This document shows, piece after piece, positions 1-10,693 of a DNA stretch of 20,308 bases. Both the position numbers and the translations under genes were made by a program. Every line of letters begins with the position of its first letter. The first letter of the stretch is position 1. The stretch comes from Physcia stellaris (lineage: Eukaryota; Ascomycota; Lecanoromycetes; Caliciales; Physciaceae): NCBI GenBank assembly GCA_018902385.1, contig JABSSW010000128.1, positions 1-20,308 on the forward strand. The letters are read 5' to 3'. The notes under the pieces were generated by a model. It was not told the origin of the DNA, did not search any database, and was given only the letters and a program-made list of their open reading frames with translations.

Positions 1-544
1 CTGAAACAAAATTCGATTTCGTCAATTTTTGAATCGATTGCATTACGTCGTTTCACTTTAAAATTTTCTGCCGACGACACGTTTCAAAAATTTTTGTCTT
101 TGTCGTTCATTGAAGTTTTTTTGTATTTCATTTTTTCGATTGCGATCATCTGTTTATCGAACTGAAATTCAACAAGAACAATAACATTCAGCGTGTGATC
201 GAAATCGTCGATCAAATCGAATGAAACGAACGAATTGATTCATCGTTTGCTTTTTCGACACAGCAAACGCGTATCGAAATCGCATCATGACGATGTTTCG
301 ATTTTCGTTCACGATACAAAAAAAATAACGCAATGAATTCAACATCATATTCGCACAAAAAATTGATCACGATCATTTTTACGAACGCATTTAATCGTTT
401 ATTTTCGAAATTCAACAAATTTGCATTTGCAATCAATTTTACGATGTCGACGCGTTCAAAAATTTCATGTCGATGTGACAAAGACAAAAAAAGAATCGAA
501 CGAAATCAATGATCAATCAGAGATTTCGACAAACGAAAACGACG
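1..544. other. Gene-free AT-rich spacer
   Basis: I see no supportable gene here. The longest open stretch, on the minus strand at 212-487, is about 91 codons long. It has no Gly or Pro and no recognisable motif, so I treat it as chance openness caused by the scarcity of TAA and TAG. CC and GG are almost absent, but some CT and AG steps survive. Confidence 0.6.
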
Positions 545-571
545 AAAAAAAAAAAAAAAAAAAAAAAAAAA
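545..571 (+). repeat. Poly-A tract (27 A)
   Basis: This is an uninterrupted run of 27 adenines. It could be a simple slippage tract or the 3' tail of a decayed retroposed sequence lying upstream. No target-site duplication or reverse-transcriptase remnant was recognised next to it, so the retroposon reading is only a possibility. Confidence 0.9.
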
Positions 572-653
572 TCGAAAATGCGTTTGTCATAACTTAATAG
601 ATTAAAATTCCAATTGAGTTCAATTTTCATTTCTGTTCAACACATCATCACAG

Positions 654-893
654 TTCATTGCATTATTTATTTTGAATACATATCGTTTGCAAACAATGTG
701 TTCATTGCACTATTAATATTTATTTTGAATACATATCGTTTGCAAACAATGTGTTCATTGCATTATTTATTTTGAATACATATCGTTTGCAAACAATGTG
801 TTCATTGCATTATAATATTTATTCTGAATACATATCGTTTGCAAACAATGTCTTCATCGTATTTGATATTTCGTTTGCAAACAACATGTGCAT
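654..893. repeat. Tandem array A with GTTTGCAAAC palindrome (5 copies)
   Basis: GTTTGCAAAC occurs exactly at 685, 738, 785, 837 and 873, giving spacings of 53, 47, 52 and 36 bases. The unit runs roughly from TTCATTGCA through TTTATTTTGAATACATA to TCGTTTGCAAACAATGTG. The spacings vary and are not multiples of three, so the array is probably non-coding. The last copy carries AACATGTG, which links it to the arrays near 18.2 and 19.8 kb. Confidence 0.9.
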
Positions 894-2515
894 AATTGTT
901 CATGCTGATTGCGAAGCATCATGACGTGACGTACACGAAAAACTTTTTCTGATTTTTAGCGAAACATTCAAATATGAATGCAAAATGTTCATTTGAATGT
1001 TTTCATTTTTCAAATCATGTCGAAGTCGATTTGCTAAAATTTTTCAATATAAAATTTCGAATTCATCATCGATTCAATGATATTGTTCAAACTTATCGAA
1101 TTAAATTTTAATAAAAATTTTTCATTAACAAAGTTTTGCTCATACGTAATCGTCTGTTTGCGCACTGTAGACAACGTTGAATCACGAAATCAAATTGTCG
1201 TAATGATTTGCATCATTTATTGATTCATTCGTATCATTAAATTTTCGATTCAAAACGTCTTCAATGAAATTGACTTGAAATTGTTTTTTGTGACGACATC
1301 AAATCGTCTGATTTCAATTTCAGCATTTGATCGGACGAATCATTTAAAATTATTTTTTTGAAACGTTTTTCGATAATATTCAATTTGAAATTCATATGAA
1401 CAAAGTTCGAATATTTCCGAAAAACGTTTTCGAGTAAACTGATTTGAAAACATCAATCGTTTTCACATTTCATTTTGCATCATTAGCATTTTTCAAGAGA
1501 ATCACAACAATGAAATTCGCGCTTTTCAAATAACAATTTTTTTTTTTTTTTTTGATTTTTTGATCGAATCGTCATTAATATATCGTCGTTAACATTTTCG
1601 ACATTATCAGCGATTTTATTTCATTTTCGTGCACATTTCGAATTTTCAACATTTGTTGCTATTCACGTCACGAACATTTTGCGTTTTCATCTGAAAGACG
1701 CGTTTTTTTTTTTCACACGTCGATCGTTTAGACGATATTCGTTTTGACATTTTTTTTTATCGTTTGATGTCGTCAAGCGCGACAGCATCGTAACTGAATT
1801 CGCATCACAATGTTTTTGAATTTCATTTTATGTTCAGTTCACGTATACACATTTCGAATGTCAATCATCGCATTCTCGACAGTCAAACAAATAAGTTCAA
1901 AAATTCATGAAATGTATCAATGTTCATTGATATTTTATTTTAACTTTTTACGTCTACTATTTGAAAGATGTAGAAAAATCGAATGTCATGCTCATTTTCA
2001 TTCGAAATTCAATCACTCTATGAGAATTTTCGAGAGTTCGGGAAATTTTTTAGTTTGCACGTCATTTCATCATCAATTGCTTTCATGCGACAGCGTTTTA
2101 CAAAACATACAATTTTCGTGATTTTTGCGTCGTATATTCAACAGCGACGACAAGCATGAAAATCGCAACAATACGATATGTGTCGATTTCGAATCATTCA
2201 CACGTTCAGTTGAAAACTTAGACGAACATATTTCGTGTCGCATACAGAACATTTCACATTTTCAACGAATCGCGTCGTTCAATCGTTCGCGATGAAATGC
2301 GATAAAACGATTATTCAGTCACGATAATAACGACGAGCAATTTTTCGATTTTCATCGACATTCACGAAAACGTTGATGCGCGATTGCTGATTCGTTTTTG
2401 TGTCGATGATGAAATCATCACGAACTCAATTCGAATTTTCAAGACGATTGATTTTGACATAGAAACATAATGACGATTGATTTTTTCATGACGAAACTTA
2501 TTGAACGAAAGATTA
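894..2515. other. Gene-free AT-rich spacer
   Basis: No gene is supported. A plus-strand open stretch at 1810-2121 (about 103 codons) has a single Gly and no recognisable motif. There is a run of 17 T at 1537-1553. The same scarcity of CC, GG, CT and AG is seen throughout. I find no tandem array here. Confidence 0.55.
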
Positions 2516-2615
2516 GCATGTCAAATTGCAATGAATCAAAAAAATTTGAAAATCATTACTTTCTGCGTCGAAACGCGTTTTTGAAATTTATTTCGTAACA
2601 TTTTCGACAGATTGG

Positions 2616-3098
2616 ATGATTCACACATCGGCGACCATGCTCACTGATTTGATTTCTGATAAAGACAGATTTGACATTTCGATAAAACGAGACGCGAATT
2701 TTTCATCAAACGATTACAGACACAAAAGTATTTTTCGTTCGAAATTTTTTCGTGAACATTTGACATCATCAGTCGTCGTTTCATCACACGATCGGAAAAT
2801 TTACATTTTCGCGCGTTTCGATGTCGATTCATTTACGTCGAACGTTCAGATTGACAAAACGAAATTGACTGACATTGTCATTTGCGACGTCGAAAATTTC
2901 GAGTTATCGTTTGTCAATGTTCATTTGTCGATTTCACATTCATCTCAAAAATTTATTTCGAAAACTCAGTGTTTTCGATTGTTTTTTTGTTTTCGAACGT
3001 TTTCTCGTCGTTTTCGAACGATTTCTCGACGCTTCAAATTTTCAAACGCCGAATTCAATTTATCGTCAGTTCAGTTCGTCTCATCAGCAATCAATTGA
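2616..3098 (+). pseudogene. Possible fossil coding frame, unknown protein
   Basis: A plus-strand frame of 160 codons starts at an ATG at 2616 and has no internal stop. Counting TGA as a former Trp codon, the same frame has no TAA or TAG from 2517 to about 3527. I recognise no domain. The product is rich in Ser, Phe, Arg and Asp, and it lacks Gly and Pro as expected if GGN and CCN were mutated away. A 21-base tandem duplication at 2990-3031 stays in phase and encodes two seven-residue Phe-Arg-Thr-Phe/Ile-Ser-Arg-Arg repeats, which mildly favours past coding. TAA and TAG are scarce everywhere here, so openness alone is weak evidence. The frame could be a chance opening. Confidence 0.3.
2990..3031 (+). 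repeat. 21-bp tandem duplication
   Basis: Two adjacent 21-base units, 2990-3010 and 3011-3031, both begin TTTTCGAACG and differ at two positions. The length is a multiple of three and lies inside the open frame 2616-3098. Confidence 0.8.
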
Positions 3099-3441
3099 TC
3101 ACTCATTCATTCGCGACGATCTTCGAAACGAAAAGCGATACATTTCTTAAACGAATTTGAAATTTATCATCTTCATACAAATGCGCGTATTTGTTTAATA
3201 TTCGCTTTCGAATGACATTATTCTTCTTGATGAAATTGTCGGTCACATAGTTTTCGACAGCGATTTAACGTTTTTCTTTTTTCCGCAGACGACGACGATA
3301 TCTTGCATCTTGAAACGCAATTTCATGTAAATAAATTTGATTTGCCTGTCAAACGAACATCCGAAAAAAACAGTCGAAAAAAGAACAATCGAAAAATTGT
3401 CTGAACAAAAATAAATCTGTTTTCGAAACAACAAATTAATC

Positions 3442-3655
3442 GTTTGCAAACAACAGATTTAAAAATAAATATCGTCTGCAAACAACAAATAAAAAATAGA
3501 TATCGTTTGCAAACAACAGATAAAGAATAAATATCGTTTAAACGAGAATATCGTCTGCAAACAACAGAGAAAAAATAAATATGCAGAAAAATGAAAGATA
3601 ATGTAAATATCGTTTGCAAACAACAAACGAAAGTTAATGATATCGTTTTGCAAAC
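3442..3655. repeat. Array B: about 31-bp minisatellite with the palindrome
   Basis: GTTTGCAAAC occurs at 3442, 3505 and 3612. GTCTGCAAAC occurs at 3474 and 3553, a shortened GTTTAAAC at 3536, and an 11-base form with one extra T at 3645. The first spacings are 32, 31 and 31 bases, and each copy is followed by AACA and an A-rich AATAAATAT spacer. The period is not a multiple of three, so the open minus-strand frames across it only translate the repeat. The two GTCTGCAAAC copies keep one CT step that the other copies have lost. Confidence 0.9.
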
Positions 3656-3669
3656 GAACAAAAAAAATG

Positions 3670-6350
3670 TCGTTTGTCGACAGTCGTTATACAGAAAACA
3701 CTAACTTCGACATTTGTCATGATGATTTCTTCGACAATTGTCGATTAATGAATTCGGAAAATGTTTGTCATCGATGTCTGAACTTCGACTGATCAAAACG
3801 CTATTCTCGATTTCATGAAAAATAAACGTGAAAAAAGAAAACGATTGATCAGCAAATCAAACGTTCACCCATTCTCGTCGAGTGACACGCGTGCATCAAA
3901 GTTTCGCGCTAAAACACTTGATCGTTTTTAACGCGAACAATCGCTCATTTACAATCATGATGTGCTTTTACTTTATATTCGCGTGACTTCGTTATTGAAT
4001 GTGTTCGTTTAAATTGCACAAGCGTCAATTCTAATCGTCGCGTCCAGAACATATTGTTTGATCAGCACAACTTGTTGTTCAAACAATCGAAAATCAAAAC
4101 ACAATTCTAATTTTTTTTTTCACGCGATCATTTTGATCAATTGCGATTCTGATTTAAAACGATAAACACTTCGCGACATTCGAAATTCTTTCATTTGTAT
4201 TGCGCAATTTTATTAAAATCTCATCAGCAAAAAAAATTCAACGTTTGTTTCAAAACGTGCAAATCATTTAATCAACTTCATCGATTTCATTTTTCGCAAC
4301 GACGAAAAATCATTTTTGATGATTGAGACACAAATTCAACGATTTTTTTCGTTAAGCAAGCATCGATTCGCGTTGATGATAACGAAATACAAAATTGTTG
4401 AAAGTTTTGAATATCATTTTTCGCTTAATGCAATTGCTCGCTTTTTCTCATGCGGAAACGACACAAACAACGATTCAAATCATTTTTTCAAATCGCAATC
4501 AACGACGAACTTTCAATAATCCAAAACGTGTCGAAATTCACATTCGCGTCGATAATCTGGAATGTTTACACACACAATCGGCGAAAATGTATCAAATTTC
4601 ATGTCATTTCGCTTTTCTTCATTTTACGACAGACGAATTTTCAATGCCAAGACGAATAAACTCGTTCGACATGTACAAATTCACAGATTGATCAACACAG
4701 CGTCAAGTTTGATCGCATTCGTTCAATTTCTTTTTCGACAAATCGTTTTTTTATTCACATTTTTCTCAATCTTAAAACGAAACGTCTCATGACAGATGCA
4801 AATAGTCGTGTCGATAAATCAACGCGAAAAATTCTCAATTGAATCTTTTCGTCAAAATTATGTTAGCTATGATCAGAATCGTATCACGACGAGCATCGAA
4901 TTAATCGTATAAGTTCAAATTCATAAACGCGCACATCATCGACGATACGATCGTCACGAATCAACAATTTACATGGCGTTCAAAATTCGCGACATTTTCC
5001 AGAAATTTTTCGACATGACTTTCATATTTGTCAACGTCGAAAATGTCGACATAACAACGATTTTCAATTTGCGATGTTGAGATGCGATCGCGAACTGAAT
5101 TTGAATACATATTGTTTCAAGACGACGTTTTTATCAATTGTCGATCAATTGTATATTGTTTACAGACGACATGTTCAACGTAAAATTGAATGAAACTTTA
5201 AAGTTATGAAATTCACAACGAAGATGACGATTGATGAAGTCGCATTATTTCACATGAATATCGATGTTCGACGTGTGAATTTAAATCTCGAGATTGAAAT
5301 GAATAACTTGTCATGCAAAAACTCTCTGATAGTTTTGATTGATCGTTTCAGCATTCTGTAAATTGCTCGATTGTTTCAAATGATAAATGTCTGATATGTG
5401 ATTTAACGTCATTATTCGAATCTATTCGCAGTTGATAAACATCGTATAAAGTCACAAAACGAAATTGTTCAATATATTCAAAATGTTTTTATCACGTGAA
5501 CAATTACAGATTCTGATCATTTCGTTTTCGTAAACGATTTTTGTCGAAATAATTTGCATGATTGCAATGGCTTGATAATTTTTTTCTGTTTTGTCGTTTT
5601 TGTTTTCGTACGATTTTCATTCACGAATTATCATTTGTCATACAAATGATTTTTTCGTCATCTATTCAGTCAATAGTCGTCATTCACTTTTTATATGTGA
5701 TTTCAAATTTCAACTCACGATCAAATCGTTTCTTTTCAATCAATGTTATTTGAATTGATCAAATAAAATTCAACGCAAACGCGCGTTTTCGACGCGTTTA
5801 ACATCGAAAAACGTCAAAACATTCAACACAACGTCAACATCTTTTAATTTGCAATCTCGATTCACGAAATCGACAGCGTGTCATCATCGATAAATCAATT
5901 GACGCTCCGAATTCAATCAAACATGTTCGCGATTTTATTTGTTTTTGCAAAAACGTAAATAGTCTTCACGTTGTTTTCATAAATCAGCTAAATTATCAAG
6001 AAACACAATTGTTTCACGTCGAATCAGATTCACATCACGACTTCACGAGTTCGGAAACGAGCAAACGAAAAATTCAAACAATGAAAATTCTCGTTGTTGT
6101 CGACAAACATTCAATGACGTCATCTTTATTTTCGTCGATTTTCAACATTTCATGCAAAAATTTGTTCTCGTAATCGTGTTGCGAAAAACAGTCGAAACGT
6201 CGTCATTTCTCAGAAACGAGGAATTCACATGACGAAAACGACAAACTGTTTCAAACTCAATATCGAAATCAACATTTATAGATCGTTTGATTTCGATATT
6301 TCAAAAAGAAATCGTCGTCGTCACGAGTCATTCGCGTGTTATCAGTAATC
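3670..6350. other. Long spacer with no recognised gene
   Basis: I see no convincing gene in these 2.7 kb. The best open stretch, plus strand 4383-4691, lies downstream of a TAA at 4380. It encodes about 100 residues, keeps two Pro, and has no recognisable motif. A diverged copy of the palindrome repeat lies at 5099-5180. Stretches around 4.98-5.10 kb keep a handful of CC, CT and AG steps, so the mutation load is moderate. Confidence 0.5.
5099..5180. repeat. Diverged copy of the palindrome repeat
   Basis: The segment begins with TTGAATACATATTGTTT, matching the flank of array A units with one change. It also contains GTTTACAGACGACATGTTCA at 5158-5177. That half keeps CAGAC and ACATGT where other copies read CAAAC, so it may resemble the older form of the repeat. 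Confidence 0.6.
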
Positions 6351-6358
6351 CATTCAGA

Positions 6359-6840
6359 TTCAACAACGTCATTTTATCGAATGAAATTTGATCATCACGT
6401 TTCGAAATTTTTTTTTCTGATTTTTTTCATCATCATTCATCTCGACGTCGATTCATTTCGTCAACTGTCGAAAATGAAGAAAAAAAAAAATTCTGATATA
6501 GTTATTTCAAATTCTTCAACGTACATCGAATGAAATTTTTACTCGAGAATTTTTTTTGAAAGATGAAAAAGAAAAAAAAAAAATTTTGATATAATTATTG
6601 TCTGCAAACAAACTCAAACGCGCTAAAAGTTTCAACAACGTCATTTTCATCGAGTAAAGTCTGATCATCGCGTTTCGAGAATTTTTTTTGACTTTTCAAA
6701 CATATCATTCAATTCGATTTCAGATTTCTTTTTCGTTCATCGCTTTATTCAAGAAAGATGAAAAAAAAAATGAAAAAAAATTTTGATATAATTATTGTTT
6801 GCAAACAATCTCAAACGCGCTAATTTCAACGAAGCGACAA
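6359..6840. repeat. Interleaved long-unit repeats (about 200-270 bp)
   Basis: A segment starting TTCAACAACGTCATTTT occurs at 6359 and again at about 6630. A second segment, GATATAATTATTG followed by the palindrome and CAAACGCGCTAA, occurs at about 6588 and 6785, 197 bases apart. The first of these carries GTCTGCAAAC and the second GTTTGCAAAC. A partial third relative, TTCTGATATAGTTATTT, is near 6490. The pairwise differences that I checked are transitions, mostly at CT or AG steps. Confidence 0.75.
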
Positions 6841-7061
6841 CGATCTCGATTCGATTTTATTCAGCATATTTTCGATTTCGTTTTTCATTTCTTTTTTTTA
6901 TTTTTATTTTACATCTTCATCATATCAATCACTTTCGTTGATTCGATTCAGAATCACGTTTTGCTTTTGTTTTGCTTTTCGTTACGTTTATTATTTCATA
7001 CATCATCAACATACATACTTCTTGTTGCATTGAGCCGAAATCTGATTAATTGAAATCAATC

Positions 7062-7094
7062 TGATTCTGAAACTTCAAGTGAGTTTCAGAATCA
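7062..7094. other. Perfect 13-bp hairpin
   Basis: TGATTCTGAAACT (7062-7074) and AGTTTCAGAATCA (7082-7094) are exact reverse complements separated by the 7-base loop TCAAGTG. Both arms keep CT and AG steps that are rare elsewhere in the window. It lies about 110 bases upstream of the large fossil frame. It could be a terminator-like structure, a transposon-end hairpin or a chance inverted repeat. A CTAA follows at 7111, but the arrangement does not clearly match a Helitron end. Confidence 0.7.
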
Positions 7095-7201
7095 CATCGC
7101 TGAAATCACGCTAACGCGAAATCGCGATCAAATTTTATTCGTTCTAGCGTCGAAAATTTCTGTTTGCAGACGAAATTTTCTTGACGACATTTTTTTCATT
7201 C

Positions 7202-10200
7202 ATGTCGACAGCTGACAAAAAGCGCGTTTCTGTCGCAATCAATCTCGAAAATCGACTCGACAAGCGACGAAAAAAGACATTCAAGATTTTCGTCGATGAT
7301 CACGCCGATCGCGTTGTCGACGTTTCGAAATTCACGAACGCGAACATCAAAAACGCGATACAATACAATCATTCAGACGTTAAATTCGTGAAAAATCATG
7401 CAATACACGAGATCGCAAAAAAATTGACAGAATATTTCGACTTGAAAAACATCGAGAAATTCAAAATCATCGTCATCGACGATGAAAAATGCAATGTGAA
7501 TTTTTTGAAAATCTGAAAAATTGCTCGCGACGTCGCTTTCAGCATTTCGAATCAAAAAAATCGAATCATAAAATGATCATATTTTTTTTTTTGATACGAT
7601 TGACGAGACACAGAACAAAAATCTGAAATTGAATTTTGAAAAGCTAAGAATTTCGCTGTCGACGAAATTTCAAAAACAATACGTCAGATCTTGTTTTGAA
7701 CGATGACTATGTATCGATTGTTGCAATGCGAATGCGACATTGTCTTTAGACTCGTCGAAAAAATTCAGTCGAAACAGATTGATACACACTATGAATTCAC
7801 GATGAAGAATTGACATCGCGTTTATCGATTGCTGAAATTTTACGAGAGAAATTTAAGCGAAAAACGTGAAAAGAATCAGCGAAATCAAAACAATGTTTTC
7901 GTTAAATTTCGATTTTTCAATCAGACGCAATACGATTTTTACAAAATCGACAAACGCGCGATTCTGATTGTCACGAAAAATGCCGATAACGCGTCATCAT
8001 CAGATTTCACGATCGACAAAACTGATCAAGAAACAGTCGCGATCAAAATTCAAAAAAAAAAAGAAAATCGCACAGTGAACGACAGAGACTCGAACTCAAA
8101 TCAAGAATTTTTCACGTTTTCTCAACGCTCTCATCGCGATGTCAAAGCAGTATTTTCAACGAGTTGACGACAATCTAAGCAAAAATTCACAACTGATCAA
8201 TGCGAACAAGCGAGAACTCGACTTCGACAATTTTCGCAATTTTCTTTCGCGTCGCGAATTGAAAATGTTGATAAAAATTTTTTTAACGCATATGTATTGT
8301 TGCATTTTCAATCAAAATCGAATGAATTCAACATTGTATCGTTTATCGAGAAATTGACGATCGTTTTTTTCAAAATCAACGTTTTTTCAGATGACGAAAA
8401 AAACATCGTCGTGAAACGTTTCATTTTAAAAAAAATCAACGTCAAAAAACTCAACGTCGAAATGAAAAACAAAAATCGCGCAAATTTTTGAAAATTGCGA
8501 AACGACATGAACAAAATGATTGCAATCATTTTCGATTACATGAAATTTTGCGAAATCATTGAAATCGACGTCAATAAATCGTTGTTTTTCGATCATTGAA
8601 TCGAACAATCATTTTCAATTTGCGAATTCAAAAAACATCAAATCATCTATTTAACATGAAAGAAAAAATTGAAAACACAATTGAAATCAAATATGCTTTG
8701 TGACGAAATGAAATTGAACAAAATTTGTTCGATTTTTTCGTTGATTGCGTTGAACGTTTTTCGCAACGACGCGTTTCGTTTTGAAAACGATTCACATATT
8801 CTCGTGTTTGCAAATCAAATTCATGAAAACATTGCGTTTGCAAACAAATTTCTCGTTCATGAAAACATTGCGTTTGCAAACAAATTTTTCGTTCGTGAAA
8901 ACATTTCGTTTGCAAACAAATTTTTCGTTAATGAAAACATTTCGTTTGCAAACAAAATCATCATTCAAACAAATTTTTCGTTTGCAAACAACAATTTTTT
9001 TCAATTTCAAATCATCATTCAGACAAATTTTTCGTTTGCAAACAACAATTTTTTTCAATTTCAAATTATCATTCAGACAGATTTTTCGTTTGCAAATTAC
9101 AATTTTTTTCAATTTCAAATCAAAAACAAAAACGAAATATTCAGCGAAAATGAAAAGTTGATTGAAATAATCGAAAAATTAAGAACGAAAAAATACAAAT
9201 CGATTTTGATATTGATTTCGTTCGTCACGTTTTTCGTTTGATTTCGAAAAATCGCAAAGTTTTTTTCGTTTTTCATCGTGAAACATTTCAACGACAGTTC
9301 ACACACGGACACTTTGGCGAAGAGAAATGCAACATTGAACATTTCTGTTCGAAATTTTCTGAAATACATTCAGAAAATATCGAATATTTCGACGATCATG
9401 TTTCATGTCATTTTTTCGTCGTTCAATACGATTGTTGTTCGCATCAAATATTTGATTAAAAATGTCAATTTTTTCGAAACGTCGAATTCAATCGTGAAAA
9501 TCGAACGCGAAAATGAGAAAAACGAAATGATCGACAATCATGCGACGAAAATCATTGATGAAAACGAATTGATCAAATACAATTTTCACGAAATCGACGT
9601 TTTTCACAAAATCATCATCGACGAAATTCAAAAAATCAAAAATTTCGTTATTCACATCAATCGATTGATTCAATTATACGTCGTTTCTCGACGCATTTTG
9701 TTTATCGTCACGTTCATGATCAATCGTGTCGACGACATGTTGAATTTTTTAACAATCATGTGAATCGTTTCGTGAAAAAATATTAAATTTCTCGAAAGCA
9801 ATTATAACATTCGTTTTTATTCGAAAGTCAAAAATCGTTTGATGAACAAACGATTGAAAACGAAAACGATTAAAAATTATCGATGAATGTTAAATTCGAC
9901 GAATTTCAAAAAATTTTGCAAATCAATCGCGATGAAAAATATTTTGAATTTCGACATTGTTCATCGCATTGTTTTCGACATTTTGAATTTTGTTTTTTTT
10001 CGTCGAACGTTTGCTTCTAAAATGATCAACGTGAAAGGCGAAAACATTCGAATTGACGTTCATCTATTTCACGAAATGTGAATGAATGTGAAACTGACGT
10101 CAAAGTCTGTTCAGAAATCGATTTACGCGACGATTCATGCTAACAATTTTCATTTGCTGAGTAAAAACTACGACGAAACGACGAAAACGAAACGTCGCAA

Positions 10201-10318
10201 TCACATTTTTCATCGACGATTCTGTCACGTCGTGATTGATTCGAGCATGAATAAGTTTTTCATTGCACAATTCGACGACGAAGACACAACGTCGAAAAAT
10301 CACGAAATTTTCGGATGA
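7202..10318 (+). pseudogene. Large fossil gene, about 1,040 codons, unknown protein
   Basis: One plus-strand frame runs from a TAG at 7145 to the TGA at 10316-10318 without a single TAA or TAG. My hand scan found 26 of these in the other two forward frames. It contains 17 TGA (7514, 7574, 7592, 7601, 7637, 7697, 7811, 8165, 8489, 8597, 8657, 9239, 9761, 9773, 9884, 10079, 10316) and no TGG. I infer that the TGAs were Trp codons changed by GG to GA. Only two Gly and no Pro remain, which no normal protein of this size shows. I chose the ATG at 7202 as the first in frame. The start is Lys/Arg-rich, and 7600-7830, the least mutated part, reads as amphipathic helix. A tandem-repeat domain at 8806-9097 keeps phase. 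I recognise no catalytic motif; a decayed transposable-element protein is possible but unproven. Confidence 0.6.
8806..9097 (+). repeat. Array D: in-phase 36-bp and 54-bp palindrome repeats
   Basis: GTTTGCAAAC occurs exactly at 8836, 8872, 8908, 8944, 8980 and 9034, with GTTTGCAAAT at 8806 and 9088. The spacing is exactly 36 bases for the first five and exactly 54 for the last three. Both are multiples of three, so the fossil frame reads through as 12-residue repeats containing Glu-Asn-Ile-Ser/Ala-Phe-Ala-Asn-Lys and then 18-residue repeats ending Phe-Gln-Phe-Gln-Ile. Both other strands and frames are also open here, which is expected of a repeat free of stops. Confidence 0.92.
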
Positions 10319-10330
10319 CAAGATAAACAT

Positions 10331-10651
10331 TCAGATGAAAAAACAACACAGTATTGACATTACATTCGTTTCGTTCATTATTTCGTCGCGTTCAAGAATC
10401 GCGTCGAACTCGTTCATAACATTGATTGACGTTTTGCGAAAATAAATTTTTTTTTGCATTTCGTGCACGAGATTTGCATCATTCACAATCGCAAAATGAT
10501 CGTCTTTGTCGAATGATTTTTTACGCAATGACTCGATGAATGATTTTTTCAAAATGTCGATTTTCAAATGTTGAACATTCGTGTTCAACATTTTTTCAAA
10601 AAACGCATGCAATTCGTCGACAAATTCATTCAAAAACATAATGAATATCAC
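10331..10651 (-). pseudogene. Fossil coding frame, 3' part of a convergent gene, unknown protein
   Basis: A minus-strand frame of 106 codons ends in TGA at 10333-10331 and has no internal stop, whereas the overlapping plus-strand frame collects several TGA in the same interval. Strand choice therefore favours minus from here on. The predicted chain is rich in charged and hydrophobic residues in helix-like spacing, with Leu, Phe, Glu, Asp and Lys, and has no Gly, Pro or Trp. It shares its frame with the open stretch at 10694-11149. The two are separated by two TAA codons, at 10696-10694 and 10657-10655, which would need CAA to TAA change or an intron if the pieces were once one gene. I recognise no domain. 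Confidence 0.35.
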
Positions 10652-10693
10652 GTTTTAACGATCAATATTCGTTTCGATAATTTGAAATTCAAT

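Noticed and set aside
212-487. Small minus-strand gene of about 91 codons
   Set aside because: No recognisable domain and no flanking support. The composition matches the background.
1810-2121. Small plus-strand gene of about 103 codons
   Set aside because: No motif, no supporting context, and TAA/TAG are rare in all frames here, so chance openness is enough.
3323-3661. Minus-strand protein of about 112 residues with Cys-Leu-Gln-Thr repeats
   Set aside because: It is the translation of the 31-bp minisatellite, whose period is not a multiple of three. Several frames are open at once.
7062-7114. Helitron 3' end (hairpin followed by CTRR)
   Set aside because: A CTAA does follow, but 16 bases after the stem and next to C instead of T. 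No Rep/helicase remnant was recognised, so the match is too loose.
7181-7516. Phe-Val-Asp-Asp as a reverse-transcriptase catalytic motif
   Set aside because: It lies near the start of the frame without the other conserved reverse-transcriptase blocks, and Asp here may derive from Gly by GG to GA change.
7202-10318. A living gene in an organism that reads TGA as Trp
   Set aside because: The frame has only two Gly and no Pro in about 1,020 sense codons and lacks CC, GG, CT and AG steps in its core. That fits mutational decay, not a functional protein in an alternative code.
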